A stretch of 64,000 nt of DNA from Photobacterium sanguinicancri (GTDB taxonomy: Bacteria; Pseudomonadota; Gammaproteobacteria; Enterobacterales; Vibrionaceae): positions 1,054,001-1,118,000 of the forward strand of contig NZ_AP024850.1 of NCBI RefSeq assembly GCF_024346675.1. Reading direction: 5' to 3'. A model generated the notes under the pieces. The model was not told the DNA's origin and did not search any database. It saw only the letters and a program-made list of their open reading frames with translations. This document shows, piece by piece, positions 1 through 8,122 of the stretch. The translations under genes and the position numbers were made by a program. How positions within the stretch are numbered: the stretch's first letter is position 1; each line of letters opens with the position of its first letter.

Positions 1-44
1 TCGATAAATTGCGTTGGGTCGATAGCACAAAAAAAGGAAACCAT
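1..44 (-). CDS. Possible start of an unidentified gene, cut by window edge
   Basis: A minus-strand reading frame opens with ATG at 44 (MVSFFCAIDPTQFI...) and runs off the left edge. A strong Shine-Dalgarno sequence, AAAGGAG, is seen on the minus strand at 61-55, ten bases from this ATG. A second ATG in another frame at 51 lies too close to it. The frame follows the MarC-family gene in the same direction, so the two could be co-transcribed. Only 14 codons are visible, so no function can be given. Confidence 0.4.
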   Translation of the reverse strand, partial: MVSFFCAIDPTQFI

Positions 45-88
45 TCTGCATGATCTCCTTTTGGTGAAGATGAGTTTTCGAGATGTGG

Positions 89-730
89 TTAGCCACTTAA
101 CCCAGGGAAAAGGGAGCGTAAGCCTGTTGCAATAAACTCAACACCAAGCGCTCCAAGGATTAACCCCATTATACGAGTAATAACGTTGATGCCGGTTTGG
201 CCTAAGAAACGCACTATGATCGGAGCGCTTCTGAAAAGTAGCCAACAACTAAATGCAAACACAGCAATGGTAACCGCGATACCAATCGTACTGGTGAAAC
301 CTGGGTAGCGAGCTCCATAAACGATGGTCGAACTTATTGCACCAGGCCCCGCCATTAGTGGCATAGCTAGAGGAACAACGCCAATTTGTTCACGGCTGAC
401 AGATTCTGACTTCTCTTGTTTATTTTGCTTATCCTCACCAAGCTTACCGCTCATCATTGAAAATGCGATGCTCATCAATAACAAGCCACCCGCAACGCGG
501 AAGGAATCGAGTGAGATACTGAACATATCCAGTAAGAATTGCCCTGCTAACAACGACACTGTCAAAATCACCGTGACAGCGATGTTGGCAGTATAAGCTG
601 TTTTATTGCGCTCTTCTGGACCCATATGAGCGGTTAAAGATACGAACACAGGCATGATACCAATAGGGTTTACAGCCGCGATCAGACCGACAAAGAATTG
701 GAGGTAAATAGCAAATTCAATGGGTTGCAT
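89..730 (-). CDS. ychE: MarC/YchE-family inner-membrane protein
   Basis: A 213-residue polytopic membrane protein of the MarC (UPF0056) family, with about six hydrophobic segments. The family hallmark region is at the N-terminus, where AAVNPIGIMPVF follows the first helix, and a second half-repeat contains PLAMPLMAGPGAISS around residues 120-134. The charged stretch near residues 95-112 is probably a cytoplasmic loop. The biochemical role of the family is unproven; the old link of MarC to multiple antibiotic resistance was not upheld. It is divergent from adhE, the same neighbour as ychE in Escherichia coli, which supports orthology. Confidence 0.9.
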   Translation of the reverse strand: MQPIEFAIYLQFFVGLIAAVNPIGIMPVFVSLTAHMGPEERNKTAYTANIAVTVILTVSLLAGQFLLDMFSISLDSFRVAGGLLLMSIAFSMMSGKLGEDKQNKQEKSESVSREQIGVVPLAMPLMAGPGAISSTIVYGARYPGFTSTIGIAVTIAVFAFSCWLLFRSAPIIVRFLGQTGINVITRIMGLILGALGVEFIATGLRSLFPGLSG

Positions 731-1059
731 AGGTTAATCATCATTCGAGAGTAAGAACTACTGGAGCGGTTTCACCATGAAGGTGAGGTGGCGAATCCAA
801 CGTGATCAATCTGCCTAAAAAATGCAAGTTCATGCATATGTTAAATGGCATGAAATAGAACAAAGCAGCGAATTGTCGATATTTTAAGCCAAACTATTGT
901 TAATCACCAATAAAATAAAAGTAATTTTGAGCAATAACAGGAATTAATTACGTATGCCTGTTATGCCATTGTTAATCGAGTTTTGACGCATTACTCTTTA
1001 GTGGTGAATTACGTGCTAGTCACTTATGAAACAAAGTTTGAGCGAAGTGGCGTTTTTTT

Positions 1060-1075
1060 TGTGATTGCAATCACA
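1060..1075. promoter_or_regulatory. CRP binding site, perfect palindrome
   Basis: TGTGATTGCAATCACA is an exact TGTGA-N6-TCACA CRP operator; the symmetry extends to a 20-bp perfect palindrome at 1058-1077. It lies in the 699-bp region between the divergent ychE and adhE genes, about 355 bp before the adhE start and 330 bp from the ychE start. Which gene it controls cannot be decided from sequence; a long adhE leader would make adhE the likelier target. Confidence 0.8.
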
Positions 1076-1257
1076 AATGACGTTGATATGTGTAAAATTT
1101 GTAGGAATATTACGTAATATTTCATTCTGTAGAGAGTGAAGCTTTTTATGAATAGGTTGTAAAAGATAGCGACTTGGTCGCAAAAACTACGATTAACCTA
1201 TTGTTTTTACATGACGTAAATCTGATTTTGACAATTCATACCTCAAATGGGTTACAA

Positions 1258-1271
1258 GTGATCTAAATCAA
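1258..1271. promoter_or_regulatory. FNR-like box upstream of adhE
   Basis: GTGAT-CTAA-ATCAA matches the FNR consensus TTGAT-N4-ATCAA at nine of ten defined positions. It lies 159 bp before the adhE start codon. FNR control fits the anaerobic, fermentative role of AdhE. The match is by eye. Confidence 0.55.
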
Positions 1272-1429
1272 ATTATTTCGGAGTGTGAAATAATATAATC
1301 AGTTTTGAAAGCAATTTACTAAGTATGGGTGTTGCTGTGATGTAACGTAATTTCGTTATTGCTGCAGCTCAATAGGATTTGAAACCTATCCTTACTAAAA
1401 AGTTTTCAATATTAAGTTAGGAGTTAACT

Positions 1430-4141
1430 ATGCCTGTAACAAATATGGCTGAACTAGATGCAATGGTTGCACGTGTTAAAGCGGCTCAGAAAGAGTTTGC
1501 GACTTTCTCTCAAGAGAAAGTAGATGCAATCTTCCGTGCAGCTTCCCTAGCGGCAAATAATGCGCGTATCCCTCTAGCTCAACAGGCTGTTGCTGAATCT
1601 GGTATGGGTATTGTTGAAGATAAGGTTATTAAAAACCACTTCGCTTCAGAATTTATCTATAACAAATACAAAGACGAAAAAACATGTGGTGTTTTGGAAG
1701 AGAACAAAGAGTTCGGCACCATGACTATCGCAGAACCAGTTGGGATCATTTGTGGTATCGTACCAACAACCAACCCAACATCTACAGCAATCTTCAAATC
1801 TCTAATCTCTCTTAAAACACGTAACGCGATCATCTTCTCGCCACACCCTCGTGCTAAAAACTCAACAAATGATGCTGCTAAGCTAGTACTTGACGCTGCA
1901 ATCGCTGCTGGTGCACCAAAAGATATCATCGGTTGGATTGATCAGCCTTCAGTTGAGCTTTCAAATGCACTAATGAAGCATGATGACATCAACCTTATCC
2001 TTGCGACTGGTGGTCCAGGTATGGTTAAAGCAGCTTACTCTTCAGGTAAACCAGCTATCGGTGTGGGTGCCGGTAACGTTCCTGTTGTTATTGATGAAAC
2101 TGCAGACGTTAAGCGTGCGGTAGCATCTGTACTTATGTCTAAAACATTCGATAACGGTGTAGTGTGTGCTTCTGAGCAGGCAGTTATCGTTATGGATGAA
2201 GTATATGACGAAGTGAAAGAGCGTTTTGCTTCTCACAACGGCTACGTACTGACTAAATCTGAAGCTGAGAAAGTGCGTAAAGTACTGCTTATTAATGGCA
2301 ACCTAAACGCAGACATCGTTGGTCAGCCAGCAACTAAGATTGCTGAAATGGCAGGCGTTAAGGTACCAGCAGATACTAAAATTCTTATCGGTGAAGGCGA
2401 AGAAGTATGTGTTGAAGATGAATTCGCACATGAAAAACTGTCTCCAACACTGGGTATGTTCCGCGCGTCTTCTTTTGAAAACGCTGTAGAGCAAGCGGTT
2501 AAAATGGTTGAGCTTGGCGGTATCGGTCACACATCTGGCCTATACACGAACCAAGACGTTAACGCTGACCGTATTCGTTACTTCGGTGACAAACTAAAAA
2601 CTGCACGTATTCTTGTAAATATCCCGACGACTCACGGTGGTATCGGTGACCTTTACAACTTCAACGTAGCGCCTTCTCTAACTCTTGGTTGTGGTTCATG
2701 GGGTGGTAACTCTATCTCTGAGAACGTAGGTCCTAAGCACCTTATCAACAAGAAGACAGTAGCGAAGCGAGCTGAAAATATGTTGTGGCACAAACTACCT
2801 AAATCAATCTACTTCCGCCGTGGTAGCCTTCCAATCGCTTTAGGCGACCTTGAAGATAAAAAACGTGCATTCTTAGTAACTGACCGTTTCCTATTTAATA
2901 ACGGTTACGCAGATGAAATCGTAGCACTACTTAAAGCACAAGGTATCGAAGTTCAAACTTTCTTCGATGTAGAAGCGGATCCAACGCTATCTATTGTTGA
3001 AAAAGGCGCTGAAGCAATGAAGAGCTTCCAGCCTGACGTTATCCTTGCTCTTGGTGGTGGTTCACCAATGGATGCTGCGAAAATCATGTGGGTTATGTAC
3101 GAGCACCCAGAAACAGAGTTTGCTGACTTGGCAATGCGCTTTATGGATATCCGTAAGCGTATCTACAAGTTCCCTAAAATGGGTAAGAAAGCTGAGCTTG
3201 TATGTATCACAACTACATCAGGTACTGGTTCTGAAGTTACACCTTTCGCGGTTGTTACTGACGACAAAACTGGCGCTAAATACCCACTAGCTGATTACGA
3301 ACTAACGCCTCAAATGGCTATCGTTGATGCGAACTTAGTAATGAACATGCCTAAGTCGCTAACAGCATTCGGTGGTTACGATGCCGTCACTCACGCACTA
3401 GAAGCATACGTATCTGTTCTTGCGAACGAATACTCAGATGGTCAAGCACTTCAAGCACTTAAGATGCTAAAAGAGTACCTACCATCAAGCTATGCAAACG
3501 GTGCTAATGACCCAATCGCTCGTGAGAAAGTACACAATGCGGCGACTATCGCGGGTATCGCATTTGCTAACGCATTCCTGGGTGTGTGTCACTCAATGGC
3601 GCACAAGATTGGTAATGCATTCCACTTACCACACGGTCTTGCTAACGCATTACTTATCTCTGACGTAGTACGTTTTAACGCTAACGATAACCCAACTAAG
3701 CAAACTGCATTTTCTCAGTACGACCGCCCACAAGCTCGTCGTCGTTACGCAGAAGTTTCTGACCACCTAGGCCTATCTCACGAAGGTGACCGTACAGCTC
3801 AGAAAATTGAGCGTCTACTTGCATGGCTAGAAGAGCTGAAAGGCGATTTGGATATTCCACTATCTATCCAAGCTGCAGGTGTTCCAGAAGCTGACTTCTT
3901 TGCACAAATTGATACGCTATCTGTGGATGCGTTCGATGACCAATGTACAGGTGCGAACCCTCGCTACCCACTAATCAGCGAGCTGAAAGATGTATTAACA
4001 GCATCTTACTACGGTAAAGCATACGTTGAAGGTGAGACGTTTGAAGGTACAACTGTAATCAAGAAGTCTGAAAAGAACGCGCCAGTTACTGAAAAGCTAG
4101 CTAAAGCGCCAAAAGCAAAAAAAGAAAAAGCTGACGCTTAA
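1430..4141 (+). CDS. adhE: Bifunctional acetaldehyde-CoA / alcohol dehydrogenase AdhE
   Basis: A 903-residue cytoplasmic fermentation enzyme that reduces acetyl-CoA to acetaldehyde and then ethanol, reoxidising two NADH. The N-terminal aldehyde dehydrogenase half (about 1-440) has the thioester cysteine in DNGVVCASEQ (near residue 247) and the glycine-rich GVGAGNVPVVID. The C-terminal iron-dependent alcohol dehydrogenase half (about 450-870) has GGGSPMDAAKIMW for NAD and the metal-binding histidines in VTHALEAYVS and CHSMAHKIGNAFHLPHG. The tail is lysine and alanine rich. AdhE of this family forms helical filaments (spirosomes). The Shine-Dalgarno is TTAGGAG. CRP and FNR sites lie upstream and a terminator follows directly, so it is a single-gene unit. 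Confidence 0.97.
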   Translation: MPVTNMAELDAMVARVKAAQKEFATFSQEKVDAIFRAASLAANNARIPLAQQAVAESGMGIVEDKVIKNHFASEFIYNKYKDEKTCGVLEENKEFGTMTIAEPVGIICGIVPTTNPTSTAIFKSLISLKTRNAIIFSPHPRAKNSTNDAAKLVLDAAIAAGAPKDIIGWIDQPSVELSNALMKHDDINLILATGGPGMVKAAYSSGKPAIGVGAGNVPVVIDETADVKRAVASVLMSKTFDNGVVCASEQAVIVMDEVYDEVKERFASHNGYVLTKSEAEKVRKVLLINGNLNADIVGQPATKIAEMAGVKVPADTKILIGEGEEVCVEDEFAHEKLSPTLGMFRASSFENAVEQAVKMVELGGIGHTSGLYTNQDVNADRIRYFGDKLKTARILVNIPTTHGGIGDLYNFNVAPSLTLGCGSWGGNSISENVGPKHLINKKTVAKRAENMLWHKLPKSIYFRRGSLPIALGDLEDKKRAFLVTDRFLFNNGYADEIVALLKAQGIEVQTFFDVEADPTLSIVEKGAEAMKSFQPDVILALGGGSPMDAAKIMWVMYEHPETEFADLAMRFMDIRKRIYKFPKMGKKAELVCITTTSGTGSEVTPFAVVTDDKTGAKYPLADYELTPQMAIVDANLVMNMPKSLTAFGGYDAVTHALEAYVSVLANEYSDGQALQALKMLKEYLPSSYANGANDPIAREKVHNAATIAGIAFANAFLGVCHSMAHKIGNAFHLPHGLANALLISDVVRFNANDNPTKQTAFSQYDRPQARRRYAEVSDHLGLSHEGDRTAQKIERLLAWLEELKGDLDIPLSIQAAGVPEADFFAQIDTLSVDAFDDQCTGANPRYPLISELKDVLTASYYGKAYVEGETFEGTTVIKKSEKNAPVTEKLAKAPKAKKEKADA

Positions 4142-4168
4142 TCTTTATTGCTAGCACACTCTAATGTT

Positions 4169-4196
4169 TAAACCCGCCATTTGGCGGGTTTTTTTA
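4169..4196 (+). terminator. Rho-independent terminator of adhE
   Basis: Stem AACCCGCCA / TGGCGGGTT with a very short loop, followed by a T run, starting 30 bp after the adhE stop codon. Confidence 0.9.
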
Positions 4197-4247
4197 TGTC
4201 TGAAGTTTATTCATCAATTCTTTTATTGATAATAGCTAAGCCACAAC

Positions 4248-4949
4248 CTAAACCTCTGCCTCTAACATCCTGCCATTGAAGTAGTCATTGGTGACAATGT
4301 ACTCAGCACTTCGAACAATTTCATACTGTAAATGCTGGTTGATCGCATTATTTGTGGTGCAATCACTACAGTCACAGCCTAATGTGATCGGCGCAACGCC
4401 ACCCACTCTGATATTAAAGTCTGATAGTTCTTTCGCCCAACTCTGGGTTAATCCAGAGACGATGGCTTTTGTACTATCAAAGTTTTGGTGTTGTTCGTTG
4501 TCTTGCGGCTGAGTGATAAGGTTGACTATCACGCCTTGTCGATTGGTGCTACGCATGTAATGTGCCGCTTGCTTACCAAAGGCAAAAAAAGTGGTGGTGA
4601 GTTCAAGCATTGAATGGCTAAATCTATCGACCGACGAAGGAGAAAATAAAGCAGGCAATTCAGCCCCTAGCGTGTAGTTGATGAGTACGTCAATCGAGCC
4701 GAGTTGTTGATCAACAGAGTCAAATACATATTTGATGCCCCCTTCATCCTGTTTGGCAAGATGATATGCTTCGCATTGAGCTCCAACGGCTTTACAAGCT
4801 CGATACGTTTGGTCAAGTTGTGCTTTGTCGATATCGAGAAGTGCGAGTTTGGCGCCAAGTGACGCAAAATGCAGTGAGATGGCTTTGCCTATTGGGCTAC
4901 CTGCGGCAGTGATGAGAATGACAGATTGCACAATTTCCATGGCGACCAT
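4248..4949 (-). CDS. SDR-fold protein lacking the catalytic tyrosine
   Basis: A 233-residue protein of the short-chain dehydrogenase/reductase fold. The N-terminal nucleotide-binding motif is present in altered form (ITAAGSPIGKA, residues 13-23), followed by the strand and acidic residue LALLDID. The region that should hold the catalytic Tyr-x-x-x-Lys reads FDSTK, so Tyr is replaced by Phe while Lys stays, and the catalytic Ser position reads Thr or Ile in VIVNLITQ. The NNAG motif is replaced by INYT. It is therefore probably a non-catalytic or altered SDR. A cysteine cluster, GCDCSDC, follows near residue 192. It may use either Met of MVAMEIV. It is convergent with adhE. No substrate can be proposed. 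Confidence 0.8.
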   Translation of the reverse strand: MVAMEIVQSVILITAAGSPIGKAISLHFASLGAKLALLDIDKAQLDQTYRACKAVGAQCEAYHLAKQDEGGIKYVFDSVDQQLGSIDVLINYTLGAELPALFSPSSVDRFSHSMLELTTTFFAFGKQAAHYMRSTNRQGVIVNLITQPQDNEQHQNFDSTKAIVSGLTQSWAKELSDFNIRVGGVAPITLGCDCSDCTTNNAINQHLQYEIVRSAEYIVTNDYFNGRMLEAEV

Positions 4950-5250
4950 CCGTATTTATTTAGATTGGTATGATTTAGTAAACTTCTTTTTATACCGTTT
5001 TAGTCGTTGAAGTGATCACTGCGCGAAGCGAACTGAATGTCGCGCCGGAAGTGAACGTTGTCTTGGCTAAACACTGGTTATTGACCGCCTGAATTGAAAG
5101 CTGAATTTACTGCACCTTTTACGGCACTTTGATTCAAGAGGGTCATGCTCAAATGTTAGTAAATTGTATCGGCGTTAAACGAGGCTAACTACAAAGGTAT
5201 GATTAGGGTCACTAAAGATGATGTCATTCAGGATGGATGTTTGAGGGGGG
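4950..5250. other. Intergenic stretch without a recognised gene
   Basis: This 301-bp gap lies between two minus-strand genes. It must contain the promoter of the SDR-like gene on the minus strand. I see no convincing ORF with a ribosome binding site, no strong hairpin with a T run, and no repeat. Confidence 0.5.
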
Positions 5251-5760
5251 TCACGCTGCGTGGTGCATCTCGGCAAATCGCTTGGCGTGTATCAGCGATA
5301 AATAGAGATCTTGGGGTGACACTTTCAGCTTGGCTTCTTCCGCTGGCGGTAGGCGGCGTCGCTCATGGCCAGACAAGTTATGATATAACTCTTCTGGCAT
5401 GCCTTTGGTTCCTTGCGGTGGGAATGTTAAGGCCGCGGGCTGTAACTCATGCAAGAATTGTGAGCTGCGTAAACCACCACGGTGAAAAGCATCGGCTTGT
5501 GAAGCTGCGCGCTCATAGCAGTGCTCAGTACTCGTTAGTGGTTGTGGGCGTGCTAGCTCAAAATATTCACGCAGTTCTTCTTCTGTTTTCCCTTCCGCAG
5601 GTGGGATCTCGGTTGGGGTTTTCTCCAGATAGTCCGGTGATAGCATCGCAAGCATTAACGCAAAGTCAGATCGGCGACCCGTTTCAACCGCATGGTTGAG
5701 TTGGCTGCCTAGCTGTACTTCGTTTATCAGCTGTGCTTTGTCTAACGTATGGATTTGCAT
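5251..5760 (-). CDS. Conserved hypothetical protein, cytoplasmic
   Basis: A 169-residue hydrophilic protein with no signal peptide or membrane segment. The middle is rich in Pro and Glu (TPTEIPPAEGKTEEELREYFEL, residues 48-69), which suggests a flexible or helical linker, and the C-terminal third holds ERRRLPPAEEAKLKVSPQDLYLSL. I cannot assign a family. It was chosen over a 166-codon frame on the opposite strand because its composition is that of a soluble bacterial protein, whereas the plus-strand frame has no ribosome binding site. The adjacent genes point the same way but the gaps are over 100 bp. Confidence 0.7.
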   Translation of the reverse strand: MQIHTLDKAQLINEVQLGSQLNHAVETGRRSDFALMLAMLSPDYLEKTPTEIPPAEGKTEEELREYFELARPQPLTSTEHCYERAASQADAFHRGGLRSSQFLHELQPAALTFPPQGTKGMPEELYHNLSGHERRRLPPAEEAKLKVSPQDLYLSLIHAKRFAEMHHAA

Positions 5761-5862
5761 CTGAATAAAAGAGGCTCTGTTGTGTGATACCTCTTTTATC
5801 GGGTGATGGGTTGAATTCTTTAGCGTTTTTTAGAAAAAGCTTATTCTTTTCTTTTTTCTATA

Positions 5863-7029
5863 CTAATCCGCCGAACTTTCAAGCTGCGCGATTGCTGTTT
5901 CCATTCGTGTTATGGCTTCTGCAAGTATTGTACGGCTGCATGCAAAGTTAAGCCGTATGAATTGCTTGTTGCCAAAATCTGCACCGGGCGACATACCGAC
6001 GCCTGCTCGTTCAAAAAAAGTATGTGGGTTTTGAACGGGTAGGGCAGATGCATCAATCCATGCGAGGTACGTCGCTTCGATTGGGTGCAGTTTGAGATAC
6101 GGCATCGCATTGATTGCCGCAGTAAGTAAATCTCGGTTTTCTCGGAGGTATTCTGTTTGATGCGCCAACCAAGTTTCACCATGTTCATAAGCTGCTTGTG
6201 CGGCAGTGTAAGCAAGGGCGTTTACATCTGGGACTATGCCTAATTTGGTCTTAATAAATCGACGGCGCAATTCCAGATTGGGAATGATGGCCATAGATGC
6301 ACCAAGGCCCGCGATATTAAAGGTTTTACTTGGTGCAATTAGGGTAACTGAACGCTGAGCGGCTTGTTCATTTAAGCTGGCAAAGGGAATATGAACTGCG
6401 CTGTCATCTAAAATCAAATCACTGTGGATCTCATCTGCGCATACCAAAAGGTCATGCTGTTCTGCAAATGCGAGAGTTTGCTCTAATTCTTGCTGACGAT
6501 ACACAGTACCGCCAGGGTTGAGCGGATTACAAAGCAGCATCAACTTTGTGTTTACCGCTAGTTCGGTGCGTTGTAAATCAGGTAGCCAACGCTGGTTTTG
6601 AAGTGTCACGGGGATGGTCGATAGTGTACGTTTCGCGAGTTTGATTGATGACATAAAAGGGGGATAAATCGGTTTTGGCGTGACGACACCTTGGTCATCA
6701 TCAGTGAATGCACGGACGCATAAGTTAATTCCACAAACTAATCCCGGTAAGTACACAACCCATTCTGGCTCAATTTGCCAATTAAAGCGGGTTGCCATGC
6801 GCTCTACAATAAGTTGGGTGAGTCGCTCGGGTGCATGGCTATAACCAAAAATACCATGTTCAACCCGCTGATGAAGTGCATCTGTAATTTCAGTTGGCAC
6901 TTTAAAGTCGCTATCGGCAATCCACATTGGCAATATGTCTTGGTTGGTATACTTACTCCATTTAATGCTGCCTGATTGACGACGATCTATTATGGCGTCG
7001 AAAAGAGAGTTGTGTGGATGTACAGACAT
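5863..7029 (-). CDS. MalY/PatB-family PLP aminotransferase (cystathionine beta-lyase type)
   Basis: A 388-residue class I/II pyridoxal-phosphate enzyme. The PLP lysine sits in APSKTFNIAGLG, with upstream CNPLNPGGTVY and CADEIHSDL motifs typical of the MalY/PatB C-S lyase branch, which cleaves cystathionine or cysteine conjugates to thiols, pyruvate and ammonia. The N-terminus FDAIIDRRQSGSIKWSKY is the usual MalY beginning, so the start is set at 7029; a longer frame to 7107 would add 26 residues resembling no family member. Whether it also has a regulatory role like E. coli MalY cannot be told. Confidence 0.9.
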   Translation of the reverse strand: MSVHPHNSLFDAIIDRRQSGSIKWSKYTNQDILPMWIADSDFKVPTEITDALHQRVEHGIFGYSHAPERLTQLIVERMATRFNWQIEPEWVVYLPGLVCGINLCVRAFTDDDQGVVTPKPIYPPFMSSIKLAKRTLSTIPVTLQNQRWLPDLQRTELAVNTKLMLLCNPLNPGGTVYRQQELEQTLAFAEQHDLLVCADEIHSDLILDDSAVHIPFASLNEQAAQRSVTLIAPSKTFNIAGLGASMAIIPNLELRRRFIKTKLGIVPDVNALAYTAAQAAYEHGETWLAHQTEYLRENRDLLTAAINAMPYLKLHPIEATYLAWIDASALPVQNPHTFFERAGVGMSPGADFGNKQFIRLNFACSRTILAEAITRMETAIAQLESSAD

Positions 7030-7084
7030 AATCAGGCGCTTCTGAAAAAGGGAGAGTAATTGCAGTATAAGGAAATTGACACAT

Positions 7085-7118
7085 AAAAAAACAGCCCTGA
7101 TTGTCATCAGAGCTGTTT
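7085..7118 (-). terminator. Terminator of the ligase/transglutaminase/protease operon
   Basis: On the minus strand an imperfect stem AAACAGCTCTGA / TCAGGGCTGTTT is followed by a run of seven T residues, 24 bp after the stop codon of the RimK-like gene. Confidence 0.8.
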
Positions 7119-7141
7119 AGGTCACATTGCGAATAAGTGAC

Positions 7142-8119
7142 TTATTTACTGGTTGTTTTCACCCCAAACTGATCGGCGGCGTAAGCGACACGTTCGGCTG
7201 GCGTTGGGATCTCATTCGGTGTTCCCATGTGTTCAATATGCTGTAAGCGAGGTAATAAACCACAGCCATTAGCAATTTGAATCGCTAAACCTGGACGAGC
7301 ATTAAGCTCTAGCACCATAGGGCCTTTGGTTTTATCTAATACCATATCGGTACCCATATAACCAAGTCCTGCCATTTCCCAAGCACTTGCAGCTAATGTC
7401 AGCAAGCGATCCCATTCAGGAACCGCAAGTTCACTGAGTAAACGGCCAGTATCTGGGTGGCGTTCGATTGGATGGTTGAACTGGACGGCACGAATAGCTT
7501 TGCCTGTGGCAATATCAATCCCGACCCCAACAGCACCTTGGTGTAAGTTCGCTTTACCATCTGATGCCGCTGTTGAACAGCGCATCATCGCCATAACTGG
7601 ATAGCCTTTAAAAACGATAACCCGTACATCGGGCACGCCTTCGTAACTAAAGCCATCAAACACATCATCAAACTGAATCAGGTTCTCAACCATCGCAACA
7701 TCATTTTTACCCCCTAGCGAGAACAATCCCGCTAAGGTGTTGGTGATATGGCGTTCGACATCTTGTTTTGATATCTCAGCACCTGATGGCTTGGTATAGA
7801 CACCGTCTTTATGTTTAACAATAACGAGGATACCTTTCCCACCCGAGCCCTGTGCGGGCTTAATAACAAAGCCCGGCCAGTCTTTTACCATGTCGTGCAC
7901 ACGACGCACATAGACTTGGCTATCGATAATGCCGATCAGCTCGGGAACGGTAGCGCCCGCTTGTTGAGCGATTTTTTTTGTTTTTAGCTTGTCATCCACA
8001 AGTGGGTACAAGCTACGGTCATTATAGCGACCAATGTAACTATGATTACGCTTATTCATGCCCATGATGCCACGGTCACGAAGCCTAAACGGTGAGGTAA
8101 ACTGTGACAGTAAAGACAT
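7142..8119 (-). CDS. RimK-like alpha-L-glutamate ligase-type ATP-grasp protein
   Basis: A 325-residue ATP-grasp enzyme related to RimK. It carries the glycine-rich nucleotide loop KPAQGSGGKGILVI (about residues 87-100), an acidic stretch around the central fold, and the Mg2+-binding ELNARPGLAIQIAN near the C-terminus (about 274-287). The family joins an amino acid to a carboxylate through an acyl-phosphate. The N-terminal RLRDRGIMGMNKRN belongs to the subfamily that travels with membrane transglutaminase-like proteins. It is the last gene of a three-gene operon, three bases after the transglutaminase-like gene. The substrate is unknown; a periplasmic-facing protein or a small peptide are the usual suggestions. 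Confidence 0.88.
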   Translation of the reverse strand: MSLLSQFTSPFRLRDRGIMGMNKRNHSYIGRYNDRSLYPLVDDKLKTKKIAQQAGATVPELIGIIDSQVYVRRVHDMVKDWPGFVIKPAQGSGGKGILVIVKHKDGVYTKPSGAEISKQDVERHITNTLAGLFSLGGKNDVAMVENLIQFDDVFDGFSYEGVPDVRVIVFKGYPVMAMMRCSTAASDGKANLHQGAVGVGIDIATGKAIRAVQFNHPIERHPDTGRLLSELAVPEWDRLLTLAASAWEMAGLGYMGTDMVLDKTKGPMVLELNARPGLAIQIANGCGLLPRLQHIEHMGTPNEIPTPAERVAYAADQFGVKTTSK

Positions 8120-8122
8120 AGC

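Noticed and set aside
5199..5699. 166-residue plus-strand frame
   Set aside because: Lies antisense to the minus-strand gene at 5251-5760, which has normal protein composition; the plus frame has no ribosome site.
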